Of a DNA stretch of 64,000 nucleotides, positions 35,187 through 44,054 are shown in pieces (position 1 is the stretch's first letter; every line of letters begins with the position of its first letter). The notes under the pieces are model-generated. The model was not told where the DNA came from and did not search any database. It saw only the letters and a program-made list of their open reading frames with translations. Source of the DNA: Streptomyces sp. NBC_00271 (GTDB taxonomy: Bacteria; Actinomycetota; Actinomycetes; Streptomycetales; Streptomycetaceae); assembly GCF_036178845.1 (NCBI RefSeq), contig NZ_CP108070.1, positions 7,130,001 to 7,194,000 on the forward strand. Reading direction: 5' to 3'. Position numbers and translations under genes: made by a program.

Positions 35187-35837
35187 TACATGGATCGTGA
35201 ACCGACCCTTGCCGCGGGGCGTTTCGGGTCCGTTGTCCGTCACCCGTGTGAGTGCGGCGCCTGTTCGGTGTACCGACACGGGACACTCCTTGGGCACCAT
35301 CAATCGCACATGCCCGCCGACCGCCGTGACGTGCACCGTCACCTGGTCCTCCGTAGCGTCGATCCGCGACAGATCCGCTCGCAACTCCCCGAGCACGGCC
35401 CGTACCGTCAGCAACGGCCCTGAGCCCGCCGGTGCCACGACCCGTCCGGTCGAGAGCACTCTGGACCATCGCGTCGTCCGCCCGCCCCGGCCGGTGGACA
35501 CTACCAACACCGCACCGGCCAGGGTCAGCCCGACGGGGACGATCCAGTCCTCCACGGTCCGCTCGCCGCCCTGTCGTGACAGGGCGAGACCGCCCAGTGC
35601 GACCGATCCGAGGATCAGCGGTCCGATCAGTGCCTCCGCCGCTACGGCCGACCGGAGCAGATTGACCAACGCCAGCCCGAGCAGTACCCAGGGCCACCAC
35701 CGACCGGTCACTTGGGCCGCGCTGCGGACCCGGTCGGCGGTGTCGCCGACGGCATAGCATCCCAGGGCGACGGCGAGGAGCCCCACCCACGTGCGGGCGC
35801 GGGACGAACGGCCACCGCTCCCGCCACCGTCTGCCAT
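35148..35837 (-). CDS. LiaF-like membrane protein
   Basis: A 229-residue protein with four hydrophobic segments in the first ~125 residues (WVGLLAVALGCYAVGD, WWPWVLLGLALVNLL, ALIGPLILGSVALGGLAL, WIVPVGLTLAGAVLVV) and a soluble C-terminal part. The soluble part contains VRAVLGELRADLS and GGHVRLMVPKECPVSV, which resembles the beta-solenoid domain of LiaF/DUF1707-linked proteins. A role in sensing envelope stress is possible by analogy only. ATG 35837 is preferred; GTG 35891 would add 18 polar residues. It is convergent with the preceding membrane protein gene. Confidence 0.65.
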   Translation of the reverse strand: MADGGGSGGRSSRARTWVGLLAVALGCYAVGDTADRVRSAAQVTGRWWPWVLLGLALVNLLRSAVAAEALIGPLILGSVALGGLALSRQGGERTVEDWIVPVGLTLAGAVLVVSTGRGGRTTRWSRVLSTGRVVAPAGSGPLLTVRAVLGELRADLSRIDATEDQVTVHVTAVGGHVRLMVPKECPVSVHRTGAALTRVTDNGPETPRGKGRFTIHVLGLCAAVSIARV

Positions 35838-35917
35838 CGCTGTGCGCCGTCTCCCGGTTCCGACGGGCCGGGGGACGGCGCCGCGGCGCACATCGTACCG
35901 AGGGGGTCAGGGAGCGG

Positions 35918-36223
35918 TCAGTCCTGGCAGAGCAGATCCTTGAGATCCACGGCCAGGTCGATGGCCTCCTGGCCCGAGAGCTTGTGCAGGGCTGGTCCGG
36001 GCAAGGGAATCGCCGGGCAGGGCCCGTCGCGCCGGGTGCCGTGCTGGAAGCGGTCCCCGTCCTTCACCAGGTAGCGGGTGATGGCGTCCTTGTCGCGGGT
36101 TTCCCACAGCCGAGTCCAGTGCGGGGGATCCGCGACCGAGTAGGCGTGGTCGGGGCGTGCGCCGCACAGTACGCATTCGATCAACAGGAGGTCAAAGCCG
36201 GGCAGTTGGACGTCGTACATCAT
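35918..36223 (-). CDS. Small soluble protein of unknown function with a CxxC pair
   Basis: A 101-residue protein with LLIECVLCGARPDHAYS near residues 14-30 (a CxxC that could bind metal), then WTRLWETRDKDAITRYLVKDG and a C-terminal LDLKDLL-like helix. Not recognised. The ATG at 36223 overlaps the upstream gene stop (ATGATG; A-TGA-TG), with GAGGAG 7 nt upstream, so it is translationally coupled to the membrane protein gene at 36220-36834. Confidence 0.72.
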   Translation of the reverse strand: MMYDVQLPGFDLLLIECVLCGARPDHAYSVADPPHWTRLWETRDKDAITRYLVKDGDRFQHGTRRDGPCPAIPLPGPALHKLSGQEAIDLAVDLKDLLCQD

Positions 36224-36834
36224 GGTGCCGTACTCCTCTCGACTGCTGCCTGCTCCTTCGACTGCTTCTTGTTCCTGCTCTCCAAGGCCTGTCGGCGAGC
36301 GAGGCGCAGGGGGAAGTAGACCGAGTACGACCAGAGGGCTTCGCCCCCGGTGGCGGCGAGGATCAGCCCGGCGGTGATCCACCGCCACAACGCCAGCGGG
36401 CCCGTCCCTTCAGGGGTGAGTGCGGCGGCTACGCTCAGGAGGAGGAGTACCGTTCCGAGGTTGTACACGATGCTCGCGAGGAACGTCTTGTCCAGCCACG
36501 TGAGGTAGTCCGTGTGCTGGTTCTCCACGAACTTCTGTTCGGGATCCTCGGCGCGCCAGTCCTTGAGGTCCTGGTACGAGTAGAGGTACTGCCGTGCCTG
36601 ATAGCCGAGTTGGATGCTCGTGATGAGGCTGAGCACGGTGAGGACGAGGAGCAGCAGCGTGGGGCCCGGCCAGCGGAACTTGTCCGCGTCCGCGCAGACG
36701 ACGCCGATCAGCGACAGCGCACCCGCGGTGAGCAGCGGGGCGGCGATGGTGAGAGCCACATCCGCGGCGTGAACGAGCCCGAGTGGCTTTGGATATCCGA
36801 CGTGCAGGGCAGGGTCGAACTTCGCTTTGTCCAT
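36220..36834 (-). CDS. Four-helix membrane protein of unknown function
   Basis: A 204-residue protein: two helices at ~25-85 (ALTIAAPLLTAGALSLIGVV; LLLLVLTVLSLITSIQLGY), a polar stretch with YLYSYQDLKDWRAEDPEQK, then two helices at ~125-175 (IVYNLGTVLLLLSVAAAL; WITAGLILAATGGEALW), and a basic cytoplasmic tail. It resembles two-by-two helix proteins sometimes found beside signalling or conflict genes, but I cannot name a family. An 18-bp imperfect palindrome lies ~55 bp upstream. It is first in a two-gene operon with the CxxC protein. Confidence 0.72.
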   Translation of the reverse strand: MDKAKFDPALHVGYPKPLGLVHAADVALTIAAPLLTAGALSLIGVVCADADKFRWPGPTLLLLVLTVLSLITSIQLGYQARQYLYSYQDLKDWRAEDPEQKFVENQHTDYLTWLDKTFLASIVYNLGTVLLLLSVAAALTPEGTGPLALWRWITAGLILAATGGEALWSYSVYFPLRLARRQALESRNKKQSKEQAAVERSTAP

Positions 36835-36887
36835 GCCGCCCCCGTTGATGTGGACATCGGGGTTCGAAGTGTGGCAGAGGGATCGGA

Positions 36888-36905
36888 TTGACGGTATACG
36901 GTCAA
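36888..36905. promoter_or_regulatory. 18-bp imperfect palindrome around GTATAC, candidate operator
   Basis: TTGACGGTATACGGTCAA (16 of 18 positions symmetrical) lies 53 bp upstream of the membrane protein gene starting at 36834 and just past the sdh terminator. On the minus strand it contains TTGACC, a possible -35. The central GTATAC resembles sites of GntR/HutC-type regulators. Confidence 0.5.
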
Positions 36906-36918
36906 ATGTGGAAAGAAA

Positions 36919-36956
36919 AACCCGCCTCCGTACGTAGCTTGTACGGAGGCGGGGTT
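36919..36956 (-). terminator. Strong rho-independent terminator of the sdh operon
   Basis: CCCGCCTCCGTAC (36921-36933) and GTACGGAGGCGGG (36941-36953) form a perfect 13-bp stem with a 7-nt loop. On the minus strand the stem is followed by TTTTTCTTTCC. It lies 26 bp after the sdhB stop codon. Confidence 0.92.
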
Positions 36957-36981
36957 CTTGGTGCGAAAGCTGACAGAGGCG

Positions 36982-37761
36982 TCAGAAGCGACGCGTGATC
37001 AGCGCGCGCTTCACTTCCTGGATCGCCTTCGTGACCTCGATACCGCGCGGGCAGGCGTCCGTGCAGTTGAACGTGGTGCGGCAACGCCACACGCCGTCCT
37101 TGTCGTTGAGGATCTCCAGGCGCTGCTCGCCCGCTTCGTCACGGCTGTCGAAGATGAAGCGGTGCGCGTTGACGATGGCGGCCGGACCGAAGTACTGGCC
37201 GTCGTTCCAGAAGACCGGGCAGGACGACGTGCACGCCGCGCACAGGATGCACTTGGTGGTGTCGTCGAAGCGCTCGCGGTCCTCGGCGGACTGCAGACGC
37301 TCGCGCGTCGGCTCGTTGGTGTCCTTCGTGATCAGGAAGGGCATCACATCGCGGTACGCCTGGAAGAACGGCTCCATGTCGACCACGAGGTCCTTGAGGA
37401 CCGTCAGACCCTTGATGGGCTCGACCGTGATCGGCTTGGCGGGGTTGATGTCCTTGATCAGCGTCTTGCAGGCGAGGCGGTTCTTGCCGTTGATCCGCAT
37501 GGCGTCCGAGCCGCAGATGCCGTGCGCGCAGGAGCGACGGAAGGTGAGGGTTCCGTCCTGGTCCCACTTGATCTTGTGGAGGGCGTCGAGGACGCGCTCC
37601 TTCGGGTCGATCTCCAGCTGGAAGTCTTCCCAGACCGCCTCCGCCCCGACCTCGGGGTTGAAGCGGCGGATGCGGAAGGTGGCGGTGATGTACGGCGAGT
37701 CGGCGAAGCCCGCCTCGGGCTGGCCGGCGCTGTCCGCCTTGTCGAGGGTCGGGGTAGCCAT
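36982..37761 (-). CDS. sdhB: Succinate dehydrogenase iron-sulfur subunit
   Basis: A 259-residue subunit carrying electrons from the flavin to quinone. An N-terminal 2Fe-2S domain has SCAHGICGSDAM (near 93-104) with a later single Cys (RLACKT). A C-terminal ferredoxin-like domain has CILCAACTSSCP and CTDACPRGIEV. The C-terminus ends KRALITRRF. Last gene of sdhCDAB; its ATG shares a base with the sdhA stop (TGATG), and a strong terminator follows. Confidence 0.97.
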   Translation of the reverse strand: MATPTLDKADSAGQPEAGFADSPYITATFRIRRFNPEVGAEAVWEDFQLEIDPKERVLDALHKIKWDQDGTLTFRRSCAHGICGSDAMRINGKNRLACKTLIKDINPAKPITVEPIKGLTVLKDLVVDMEPFFQAYRDVMPFLITKDTNEPTRERLQSAEDRERFDDTTKCILCAACTSSCPVFWNDGQYFGPAAIVNAHRFIFDSRDEAGEQRLEILNDKDGVWRCRTTFNCTDACPRGIEVTKAIQEVKRALITRRF

Positions 37762-39515
37762 CAGTACTTACGCTCCATCGGCTGGTAGCGGGTCTGGACG
37801 ACCGGCTTGTAGTCGAGACGGATGGACTCGGTGCCGTCGTCGCCGACCTCGCGGTACGCCATGGTGTGGCGCATGAAGTTGACGTCGTCTCGGTTCGGGT
37901 AGTCCTCGCGGTAGTGACCGCCGCGGGACTCCTTGCGGGCGAGCGCGGAGACGGCCATGACCTCGGCCAGGTCGAGCAGGTTGCCCAGCTCGATGGCCTC
38001 GAGGAGGTCCGTGTTGAACCGCTTGCCCTTGTCCTGGATCGAGACGTTCCGGTAGCGCTCGCGCAGCTCCGCGATCTTCTCGACCGCCGTCTTGATCGTC
38101 TGCTCGGTGCGGAACACCATCACGTTGGCGTCCATGCACTCCTGCAGCTCCAGGCGCAGCGCGGCGACCCGCTCCGTGCCCGTGGAGTTGCGCAGGTGCT
38201 CGACCTGCGAGACGACCTGCGAGGCCGGGTCCTCGGGCAGCTCGACGTAGTCGGCCTTCGCGGAGTACTCGGCGGCGGCGATGCCGGCGCGGCGCCCGAA
38301 CACGTTGATGTCCAGGAGCGAGTTGGTGCCGAGACGGTTGGCGCCGTGCACGGACACACAGGCGACCTCGCCGGCGGCGTACAGGCCCGGCACGACGGTC
38401 GTGTTGTCGCGGAGCACCTCACCCTGGACGTTCGTCGGGATGCCGCCCATGGCGTAGTGCGCGGTGGGCTGGATCGGAATCGGGTCCGTGTAGGGCTCGA
38501 TGCCGAGGTAGGTGCGCGCGAACTCCGTGATGTCCGGGAGCTTGGCGTCCAGCTGCTCCGGCGGGAGGTGCGTGAGGTCGAGGTAGACGTGGTCGCCCTC
38601 GGGACCGCAGCCGCGGCCCTCACGGATCTCCGTGTAGATGGAGCGCGAGACGACGTCACGGGACGCGAGGTCCTTCATGACCGGCGCGTACTTCTCCATG
38701 AAGCGCTCGCCGTCCTTGTTGCGGAGGATGCCGCCCTCACCGCGGGCGCCCTCCGTCAGCAGGATGCCCATGCGCCAGATGCCGGTCGGGTGGAACTGGA
38801 AGAACTCCATGTCCTCCAGCGGCAGTCCGCGACGGTAGACGGCCGCCTGGCCGTCACCCGTCAGGGTGTGCGCGTTGGAGGTCACCTTGAAGAACTTGCC
38901 GGTGCCGCCGGACGCGTAGATCACGGCCTTCGCCTGGAAGACGTGGATCTCGCCGGTCGCCAGTTCGTAGGCGACCACACCGGCCGAGTGCTTGACGCCG
39001 TCGACCTCGGTGATCAGCTGGTCGAGGACGTAGAACTCGTTGAAGAACTCCACGCCCTCCTTGACGCAGTTCTGGTACAGCGTCTGGAGGATCATGTGGC
39101 CGGTGCGGTCCGCGGCGTAGCAGGACCGGCGGACCGGGGCCTCGCCGTGGTTGCGGGAGTGACCGCCGAAGCGGCGCTGGTCGATCCGGCCCTCGGGCGT
39201 CCGGTTGAAGGGAAGGCCCATCTTCTCCAGGTCGAGGACCGAGTCGATGGCCTCCTTCGCCAGGATCTCGGCGGCGTCCTGGTCGACCAGGTAGTCACCG
39301 CCCTTGACCGTGTCGAAGGTGTGCCACTCCCAGTTGTCCTCCTCCACGTTGGCGAGCGCGGCGGCCATGCCGCCCTGCGCCGCGCCCGTGTGGGAGCGGG
39401 TGGGGTAGAGCTTCGTCAGCACGGCGGTGCGGCTGCGCTTCGTCGCCTCGATGGCGGCGCGCATGCCGGCGCCGCCGGCGCCCACGATGACGGTGTCGTA
39501 CTTGTGGATCTGCAT
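37761..39515 (-). CDS. sdhA: Succinate dehydrogenase flavoprotein subunit
   Basis: A 584-residue FAD subunit that oxidises succinate to fumarate at the cytoplasmic face of the membrane. Motifs: [19 protein letters not shown] (dinucleotide binding), [17 protein letters not shown], the flavin-linking His in [41 protein letters not shown] and [24 protein letters not shown] at 39515 follows GAGGTAA. It is 24 bp after sdhD. A 733-residue open frame on the opposite strand is a codon-bias artefact. Confidence 0.97.
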   Translation of the reverse strand: MQIHKYDTVIVGAGGAGMRAAIEATKRSRTAVLTKLYPTRSHTGAAQGGMAAALANVEEDNWEWHTFDTVKGGDYLVDQDAAEILAKEAIDSVLDLEKMGLPFNRTPEGRIDQRRFGGHSRNHGEAPVRRSCYAADRTGHMILQTLYQNCVKEGVEFFNEFYVLDQLITEVDGVKHSAGVVAYELATGEIHVFQAKAVIYASGGTGKFFKVTSNAHTLTGDGQAAVYRRGLPLEDMEFFQFHPTGIWRMGILLTEGARGEGGILRNKDGERFMEKYAPVMKDLASRDVVSRSIYTEIREGRGCGPEGDHVYLDLTHLPPEQLDAKLPDITEFARTYLGIEPYTDPIPIQPTAHYAMGGIPTNVQGEVLRDNTTVVPGLYAAGEVACVSVHGANRLGTNSLLDINVFGRRAGIAAAEYSAKADYVELPEDPASQVVSQVEHLRNSTGTERVAALRLELQECMDANVMVFRTEQTIKTAVEKIAELRERYRNVSIQDKGKRFNTDLLEAIELGNLLDLAEVMAVSALARKESRGGHYREDYPNRDDVNFMRHTMAYREVGDDGTESIRLDYKPVVQTRYQPMERKY

Positions 39516-39539
39516 GAGTCGGTTACCTCAGCCCCGTGC

Positions 39540-40031
39540 CTAGCGGATGTTCGGGTCGAAGGTGAAGATCACCAGCGTGCCCAGCAGGATGGTGAACACC
39601 GTGGCGGTGTAGAGCAGGCCCTTGAGCCACAGCCGGGTGTTCGCGCGCTCCGCGTAGTCGTTGATGACCGTGCGCAGGCCGTTGGCGCCGTGCAGCATCG
39701 CGAGCCACAGCATCGCGAGGTCCCAGACCTGCCACCACGGGGAGGCCCAGCGGCCCGCGACGAACGCGAAGCCGATCTTGGAGACACCGCCGTCGAGGAC
39801 GAGCTGGATGAGCAGGTGGCCGATCACCAGGACGACCAGGACGATGCCGGACAGGCGCATGAAGAGCCAGCCGTACATCTCGAAGTTGCCACGGGTGGAC
39901 TTCGGGGTCTTCTTGGTGCGCTTGCGCGGGGCCTCGATGAACGGCGCCGGGTTGTCGACGCTGTACGCGGAGAACTCACCCGCGCCCTCGACGGGGCCGA
40001 TACCGGAAGCGGCGGTCTCAGTAGTGGACAT
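39540..40031 (-). CDS. sdhD: Succinate dehydrogenase membrane anchor subunit
   Basis: A 163-residue anchor with a polar N-terminal ~50 residues and three helices (FMRLSGIVLVVLVIGHLLIQLV, WDLAMLWLAMLHGANGLRTV, GLLYTATVFTILLGTLVIF). The His of VIGHLL is a likely haem b ligand and the RTVINDY region contributes to the quinone site. ATG at 40031 is 5 bp after the sdhC stop. Confidence 0.93.
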   Translation of the reverse strand: MSTTETAASGIGPVEGAGEFSAYSVDNPAPFIEAPRKRTKKTPKSTRGNFEMYGWLFMRLSGIVLVVLVIGHLLIQLVLDGGVSKIGFAFVAGRWASPWWQVWDLAMLWLAMLHGANGLRTVINDYAERANTRLWLKGLLYTATVFTILLGTLVIFTFDPNIR

Positions 40032-40036
40032 CTGCG

Positions 40037-40417
40037 TCAGCTCCCGAAGACTTCGCGGAATGCGTGACCGAGGACGGGGTAGAGGGCCCCGACCATCAGC
40101 ACGACCCAGATACCGACGACGGACCAGAGCATCTGCTTCTGGTAGCGCGGGCCCTTCGACCAGAAGTCGACGGCGATGATGCGCAGGCCGTTGAGCGCGT
40201 GGAAGAGGATGGCGGCGACGAGGCCGTACTCCAGCAGCGCGACGATCGGATTCTTGTACGTGGACACGACCCTGTCGTAGTCCTCGGGGGAGACACGGAC
40301 GAGAGCGGTGTCCAGCACGTGTACGAACAGGAAGAAGAAGATGAGGACGCCGGTGACTCGATGAGCCACCCAGGACCACATTCCTTCCCGGCCGCGGTAC
40401 AGCGTTCCAGCCGGCAC
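40037..40417 (-). CDS. sdhC: Succinate dehydrogenase cytochrome b556 subunit
   Basis: A 126-residue anchor with three helices: GVLIFFFLFVHVLDTALV, ALLEYGLVAAILFHALNGLR and WSVVGIWVVLMVGALYPVL. HRVTG and FHALNGLR are family signatures, and the His residues of FVHV and FHAL are candidate haem ligands. GTG 40417 follows GGAGGG and yields PAGTLYRGREGMWSW, as in related streptomycetes; a longer frame to 40504 adds only Pro/Gly-rich residues. First gene of the sdhCDAB operon, whose promoter must lie within 40418-40563. Confidence 0.92.
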   Translation of the reverse strand: MPAGTLYRGREGMWSWVAHRVTGVLIFFFLFVHVLDTALVRVSPEDYDRVVSTYKNPIVALLEYGLVAAILFHALNGLRIIAVDFWSKGPRYQKQMLWSVVGIWVVLMVGALYPVLGHAFREVFGS

Positions 40418-40563
40418 GGAAGAACCCTCCGGGAGCGGGGATTGGGGCCTGCCGGCTTCTGTGTCGGTCGGCCCGGCCGGGTACGGTCCACCGGCCCCGG
40501 CCATCGTAGCGACGACTTGTCGGAACGTTTACAGCGGCCCTATCTATGTGATCAAACTGGCAA
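40418..40563 (-). promoter_or_regulatory. Promoter region of the sdh operon
   Basis: The 146-bp gap upstream of sdhC is AT-rich at 40520-40570. On the minus strand TTGATT is followed 15 nt later by TAGATA, a plausible but short-spaced promoter. I see no inverted repeat resembling a Rex site. Confidence 0.4.
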
Positions 40564-41076
40564 TCAATCAGGCACGTTCGGGCTATTCCGGACGGCCCAG
40601 GGCCCCTTGTCCCCGAGGAGGCGCGTCAGGCGCCCCCTGGCCAGACGGCGCAGCTCCTCCGCCGTGACGAGCCGCTCCTCTTCGGGATCGTTTGTCAATC
40701 GTGATCGGATTCCGGCCAGCACCTGATCCAGTGATTCCTCTGGGGAGAAGTCATCCAGACAGATGACGAACACGTGCCCGAATCGGCTTTCGTAGGCCGC
40801 GTGGGCCGCGCTCAGGGCCGTGTGGGCGGCGGAGTAGGCGCCGTCCGGGAGCAGTGTGAGGGACTCGCCCGCGAGGGCCTCGGTCAGGTCGGCCGGGGTG
40901 AGGTCGTAGGCCGCCTCGTCGGCCGCGGCGAGGAAGGCGTCCAGGTCCGGGTAGGGCCGGTGATCGGCCAGCCGGTGGGCCCAGCGCAGGCTGCGGCAGC
41001 AACTCAGGAGCGCGCGCACGACGGAGTCGGCGGGCGCTGAGTTGAACGGCTCCAGGCGCGCCGGGGACGACGGCAC
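40564..41076 (-). CDS. OHCU decarboxylase-like protein (ureide pathway family)
   Basis: A 170-residue protein similar to 2-oxo-4-hydroxy-4-carboxy-5-ureidoimidazoline decarboxylase, which finishes urate-to-allantoin conversion. ARLEPFNSAPADSVVRALLSCC, LRWAHRLADHRPYPDLDAFL and AAHAAYESRFGHVFVICLDD follow the family pattern. The active-site HPRIG segment of characterised enzymes is absent; the region reads LLPDGAYSAAHTALS. No uricase or transthyretin-like gene is near, so it may have another activity. GTG 41076 fits the usual length; the frame stays open to 41193. Confidence 0.72.
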   Translation of the reverse strand: MPSSPARLEPFNSAPADSVVRALLSCCRSLRWAHRLADHRPYPDLDAFLAAADEAAYDLTPADLTEALAGESLTLLPDGAYSAAHTALSAAHAAYESRFGHVFVICLDDFSPEESLDQVLAGIRSRLTNDPEEERLVTAEELRRLARGRLTRLLGDKGPWAVRNSPNVPD

Positions 41077-41433
41077 GCTCTTCTGCTCGGGTGGGGCGAC
41101 CTGGCCGGGGAGGCGTGGAAGACGGTGCGAAGGCAGCGTGGGTCCTCGGCGGTGGGATGTCGACGGGATGCCGTGATGTCCTGTGAACGTCACGTGTGGT
41201 GTGGCAGGGGAAGAAGTGAGAGTTGTGCCGCCACGTTATCCACGATTGACGGGACGTGTCCGACGGATGCCCGAATTTCACCCGGACGGGAGAGTTTCGG
41301 AACCTGCGGTGGACGGGTGATGTGGAGAGGGGGACCGTGGAACGTCCGGGGGTGTACGACGTGAGGTGTACGGGGCGCTCGATGCGTACGTCAGGGCGTA
41401 GGCCTCGGTTACCGAAGCGAAGGGCGTGGTGCG
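41077..41433. other. Intergenic region between the divergent OHCU-like and GH20 genes
   Basis: This 357-bp region has no convincing gene. Part of it (41077-41193) is an open upstream extension of the OHCU-like frame. A TTATCCACG sequence (41236-41244) and a TTGACG (41246-41251) are present, without a matching -10. It presumably contains both divergent promoters. Nothing else is seen. Confidence 0.4.
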
Positions 41434-43086
41434 GTGAGCACGGGCAGGCGACGACGGGCGCCGGTGCAGGACGGGAAGCGACCGGTACTGATAGCGGTCG
41501 GCGTGGCGGTGGTGACGGGTGCCGTGGTGGCGACCGTCACGCTGTGGCCGTCCGGTGACGCCGGCGCGCCGACCGGGGCGAGCGTCGATCCCGGCCGGAC
41601 GGCGGCCGGGTCGGCGAACCGGACCGGGACCGCGCCCCCACCGTCTCCCACGCCGACCCGGACCTACCCCCTCTCCCAGACCCCGCGCACCATCCCCGCC
41701 GTACGCGAGCACACCCCGGCGCGCGGCCCCGGCTGGCGTCCCGCGGCGGGCGCCCGCGTGGTCGTCGGCGACGCCGGCCTCGCCGACGAGGGAAAGCTGC
41801 TCGCCGACGAGCTGAAAATGTCGTACGCCGGACAGACGGCGGCCAAGGACGGTGACGTCGAACTCGGCCTGAACACCGGCGGCGCCGACCCGGAGTCGTA
41901 CACCCTGACCGTCAAGAACCGCCGGGTCACCATCTCCGCGCCCGGCGAGGCGGGCGTCTTCTACGGCACCCGCACCCTCAAGCAGGAGGTGCACGGCGGC
42001 GGTACGGCGCCCGAGGGCGTCGTGCGCGACCAGCCCGCCAAGCCGCGCCGCGGGTTCATGCTCGACATCGCGCGCAAGCCCTACTCCGCGGCCTGGATAG
42101 AGGACCGGATCCGGGAACTGGGCGATCTGAAGTACAACGAGCTGGGGCTGCACTTCTCCGACGACCAGGGCTTCCGCATCCAGTCGGACACCCACCCGGA
42201 GATCGTGTCGAAGGACCACCTCAGCAAGACGGACGTTCGCGACATCGTCGCCCTCGCGGAGAGCCGCCACATCCATGTGGTCCCCGAGATCGACTCGCCG
42301 GGCCACCTCGGCGCCGTGATCGCCGCCCACCCCGACCTCCAGCTGCGCAGCGTCGCGGGAACCGCCCCGCGCGGCACCGTCGACATCTCCAAGCCCGCCG
42401 CGGCCTCCATCGTCGACGACCTGCTGGGCGAGTACACCGGTCTCTTCCCCCGCCCGTACTGGCACCTCGGCGGCGACGAGTACCAGGCCCTGACCGTGGC
42501 CAGCCCGTCGACCTCCTACCCTCAGCTCGCAGCCGCCGCCAAGCAGGCCTACGGCCCCGGCGCCACCGTCGCGGACCTCACCACCGGCTGGCTCAACGCC
42601 CGCGCCCAGGTGGTGCGCGGCCACGACCGGACCGCACGGGCCTGGAACGACGGGTTCTTCCGCGGCGGCACGGTCCAGGCGGACAAGGACCTGGAGGTCG
42701 CGTACTGGACGGGCAAGGAACTCGGCGCGCGCCCGCCCGTCGAGTACCTGAGCGCGGGCCGGGAACTCATCAACTACAACGACGAGTACCTCTACTACGT
42801 CCTCGGTGAGCCGCAGACCTTCGTCTACCCGACCGGGCAGCGCATCTACGAGCAGTGGACCCCGCTCGTCGTCCGCGGCACCACACCGGTCCCCGCCAAG
42901 TACGACGGCCAGATCCTCGGCGGGAGCTTCGCCGTCTGGTCCGACCGCGCGAACTCCCAGACCCAGGACCAGGTGGCGGCGGGGATCAGGATGCCGCTGC
43001 GCGCCACGATCCAGAAACTCTGGGACCCGGGCCGGCCGGCGCTGTCCTGGACGGACTTCAAGAATCTGGCGAACCGGCTGGGCTGA
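41434..43086 (+). CDS. Secreted beta-N-acetylhexosaminidase (GH20)
   Basis: A 550-residue enzyme that removes terminal GlcNAc/GalNAc from chitobiose or similar glycans. An N-terminal helix (VLIAVGVAVVTGAVVATVTL) with no clear cleavage site suggests export or anchoring, followed by a Pro/Thr linker, a GH20b-like domain (~100-205) and the catalytic barrel (~205-540). The barrel has GFMLDIARKPYS, LGLHFSDDQGFR and the Asp-Glu catalytic pair in WHLGGDEYQ. GTG start at 41434. A wobble-containing hairpin with a T-run terminates the gene. Confidence 0.92.
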   Translation: MSTGRRRRAPVQDGKRPVLIAVGVAVVTGAVVATVTLWPSGDAGAPTGASVDPGRTAAGSANRTGTAPPPSPTPTRTYPLSQTPRTIPAVREHTPARGPGWRPAAGARVVVGDAGLADEGKLLADELKMSYAGQTAAKDGDVELGLNTGGADPESYTLTVKNRRVTISAPGEAGVFYGTRTLKQEVHGGGTAPEGVVRDQPAKPRRGFMLDIARKPYSAAWIEDRIRELGDLKYNELGLHFSDDQGFRIQSDTHPEIVSKDHLSKTDVRDIVALAESRHIHVVPEIDSPGHLGAVIAAHPDLQLRSVAGTAPRGTVDISKPAAASIVDDLLGEYTGLFPRPYWHLGGDEYQALTVASPSTSYPQLAAAAKQAYGPGATVADLTTGWLNARAQVVRGHDRTARAWNDGFFRGGTVQADKDLEVAYWTGKELGARPPVEYLSAGRELINYNDEYLYYVLGEPQTFVYPTGQRIYEQWTPLVVRGTTPVPAKYDGQILGGSFAVWSDRANSQTQDQVAAGIRMPLRATIQKLWDPGRPALSWTDFKNLANRLG

Positions 43087-43111
43087 GGCGTATCTTCTCT
43101 GTGATTCGTGT

Positions 43112-43148
43112 GCCGGGTGTGCCTTGGGGAGGGCGCGCCCGGCTTTTT
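43112..43148 (+). terminator. Rho-independent terminator after the GH20 gene
   Basis: GCCGGGTGTGC (43112-43122) pairs with GCGCGCCCGGC (43133-43143), an 11-bp stem with two G-U pairs, followed at once by TTTTT. Confidence 0.8.
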
Positions 43149-43190
43149 GTGCCGGCGCGGTCTCACGCGCCGGTGATTCGGGGGGTTTTC

Positions 43191-43931
43191 ATGTCCAGTA
43201 CGCCCATGCCCGTGCCCGGGGGCACGATGGTGCCCCCGCACGGGGTTGCCCGGCTGCGCTCGCCGGTGGGCCTCGGGCGAGCGGTCGCGGTGCTGCTCGG
43301 TGTGGTCGTCGCCGTGGATCTCTTCGCGATCCGGGCGGGCGTCAAGGTGTACGACGTCACGGGCACCATCCTGGACGGCGGGGCCGGCGAGGCCCTCCAG
43401 CGGGACGCGGACCACGCGGACTCGGTCATGGCCGCGGCCGGGGTCGTGCAGCTGGCCTCCCTGGCCGCCACGGTCGTCTTCTACCTCGTCTGGTTCTACC
43501 GGACGCGGATCAACGCCGAGGTGTTCGACCCGTTCGGGCATGAATTGGGGCGCGCCTGGGTGGGCTGGGGCTGGTTCGTGCCGGTGGTGAGCCTCTGGTT
43601 CCCGCGCCGGATCATGCTGAACACCTGGGACGCGAGCCGTCCCGCCGGCTCCCGCACCTCGCACGGGCTCGTCAACGCCTGGTGGGCGATGTGGATCATC
43701 ACGCTGGTTGCCGGCCGGGCCGGGTTCGAGAGTTACCGCAAGGCCGAGACCGCCACAGAGCTCTACGTCGCCGCGGGCGACGTGTTGTTCGCGGACGTCA
43801 CCGGCGTGGTGGCCGCCGTGCTCGCCATCCTCGTCGTCCTGCGCCTGACCCGGATGCAGAACGAGAAGGCCCTGCGCGGCCCGGTGCCGCCCGGAGAGCC
43901 GGTCCCGGCGGTCGTCCGGGACCACCGCTGA
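43191..43931 (+). CDS. DUF4328 membrane protein
   Basis: A 246-residue protein with four helices (AVAVLLGVVVAVDLFAI, LASLAATVVFYLVWFYRTR, WWAMWIITLVAGRAG, VTGVVAAVLAILVVLRLT) and the DUF4328 signatures WVGWGWFVPVVSLWFPRRIM and FYRTRINAEVF. Function unknown; common in Streptomyces, often with a flexible Pro-rich N-terminus as here (MPVPGGTMVPPHG). ATG at 43191 follows GGGGGG. It is probably monocistronic. Confidence 0.85.
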   Translation: MSSTPMPVPGGTMVPPHGVARLRSPVGLGRAVAVLLGVVVAVDLFAIRAGVKVYDVTGTILDGGAGEALQRDADHADSVMAAAGVVQLASLAATVVFYLVWFYRTRINAEVFDPFGHELGRAWVGWGWFVPVVSLWFPRRIMLNTWDASRPAGSRTSHGLVNAWWAMWIITLVAGRAGFESYRKAETATELYVAAGDVLFADVTGVVAAVLAILVVLRLTRMQNEKALRGPVPPGEPVPAVVRDHR

Positions 43932-44054
43932 CCGTCGGCGTTGGGTCGTTGGAGGCAGGCGGCGCGCCGGTTCGGCTGATTCCCTGGCCAATTCACTTGT
44001 CCCTGTGGTGTATTCGGCGCGGCCGAACCGAAACACCACCGGGGGGAAACCGGC

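Noticed and set aside
37866..40067. 733-residue open frame on the plus strand opposite sdhA and sdhD
   Set aside because: It is the mirror of real high-GC codons: sdhA/sdhD are unmistakable on the other strand and the antisense protein has no recognisable motif.
41236..41244. TTATCCACG, one base from a DnaA box
   Set aside because: A single box, without a cluster, dnaA/dnaN genes or AT-rich unwinding region; chance occurrence.
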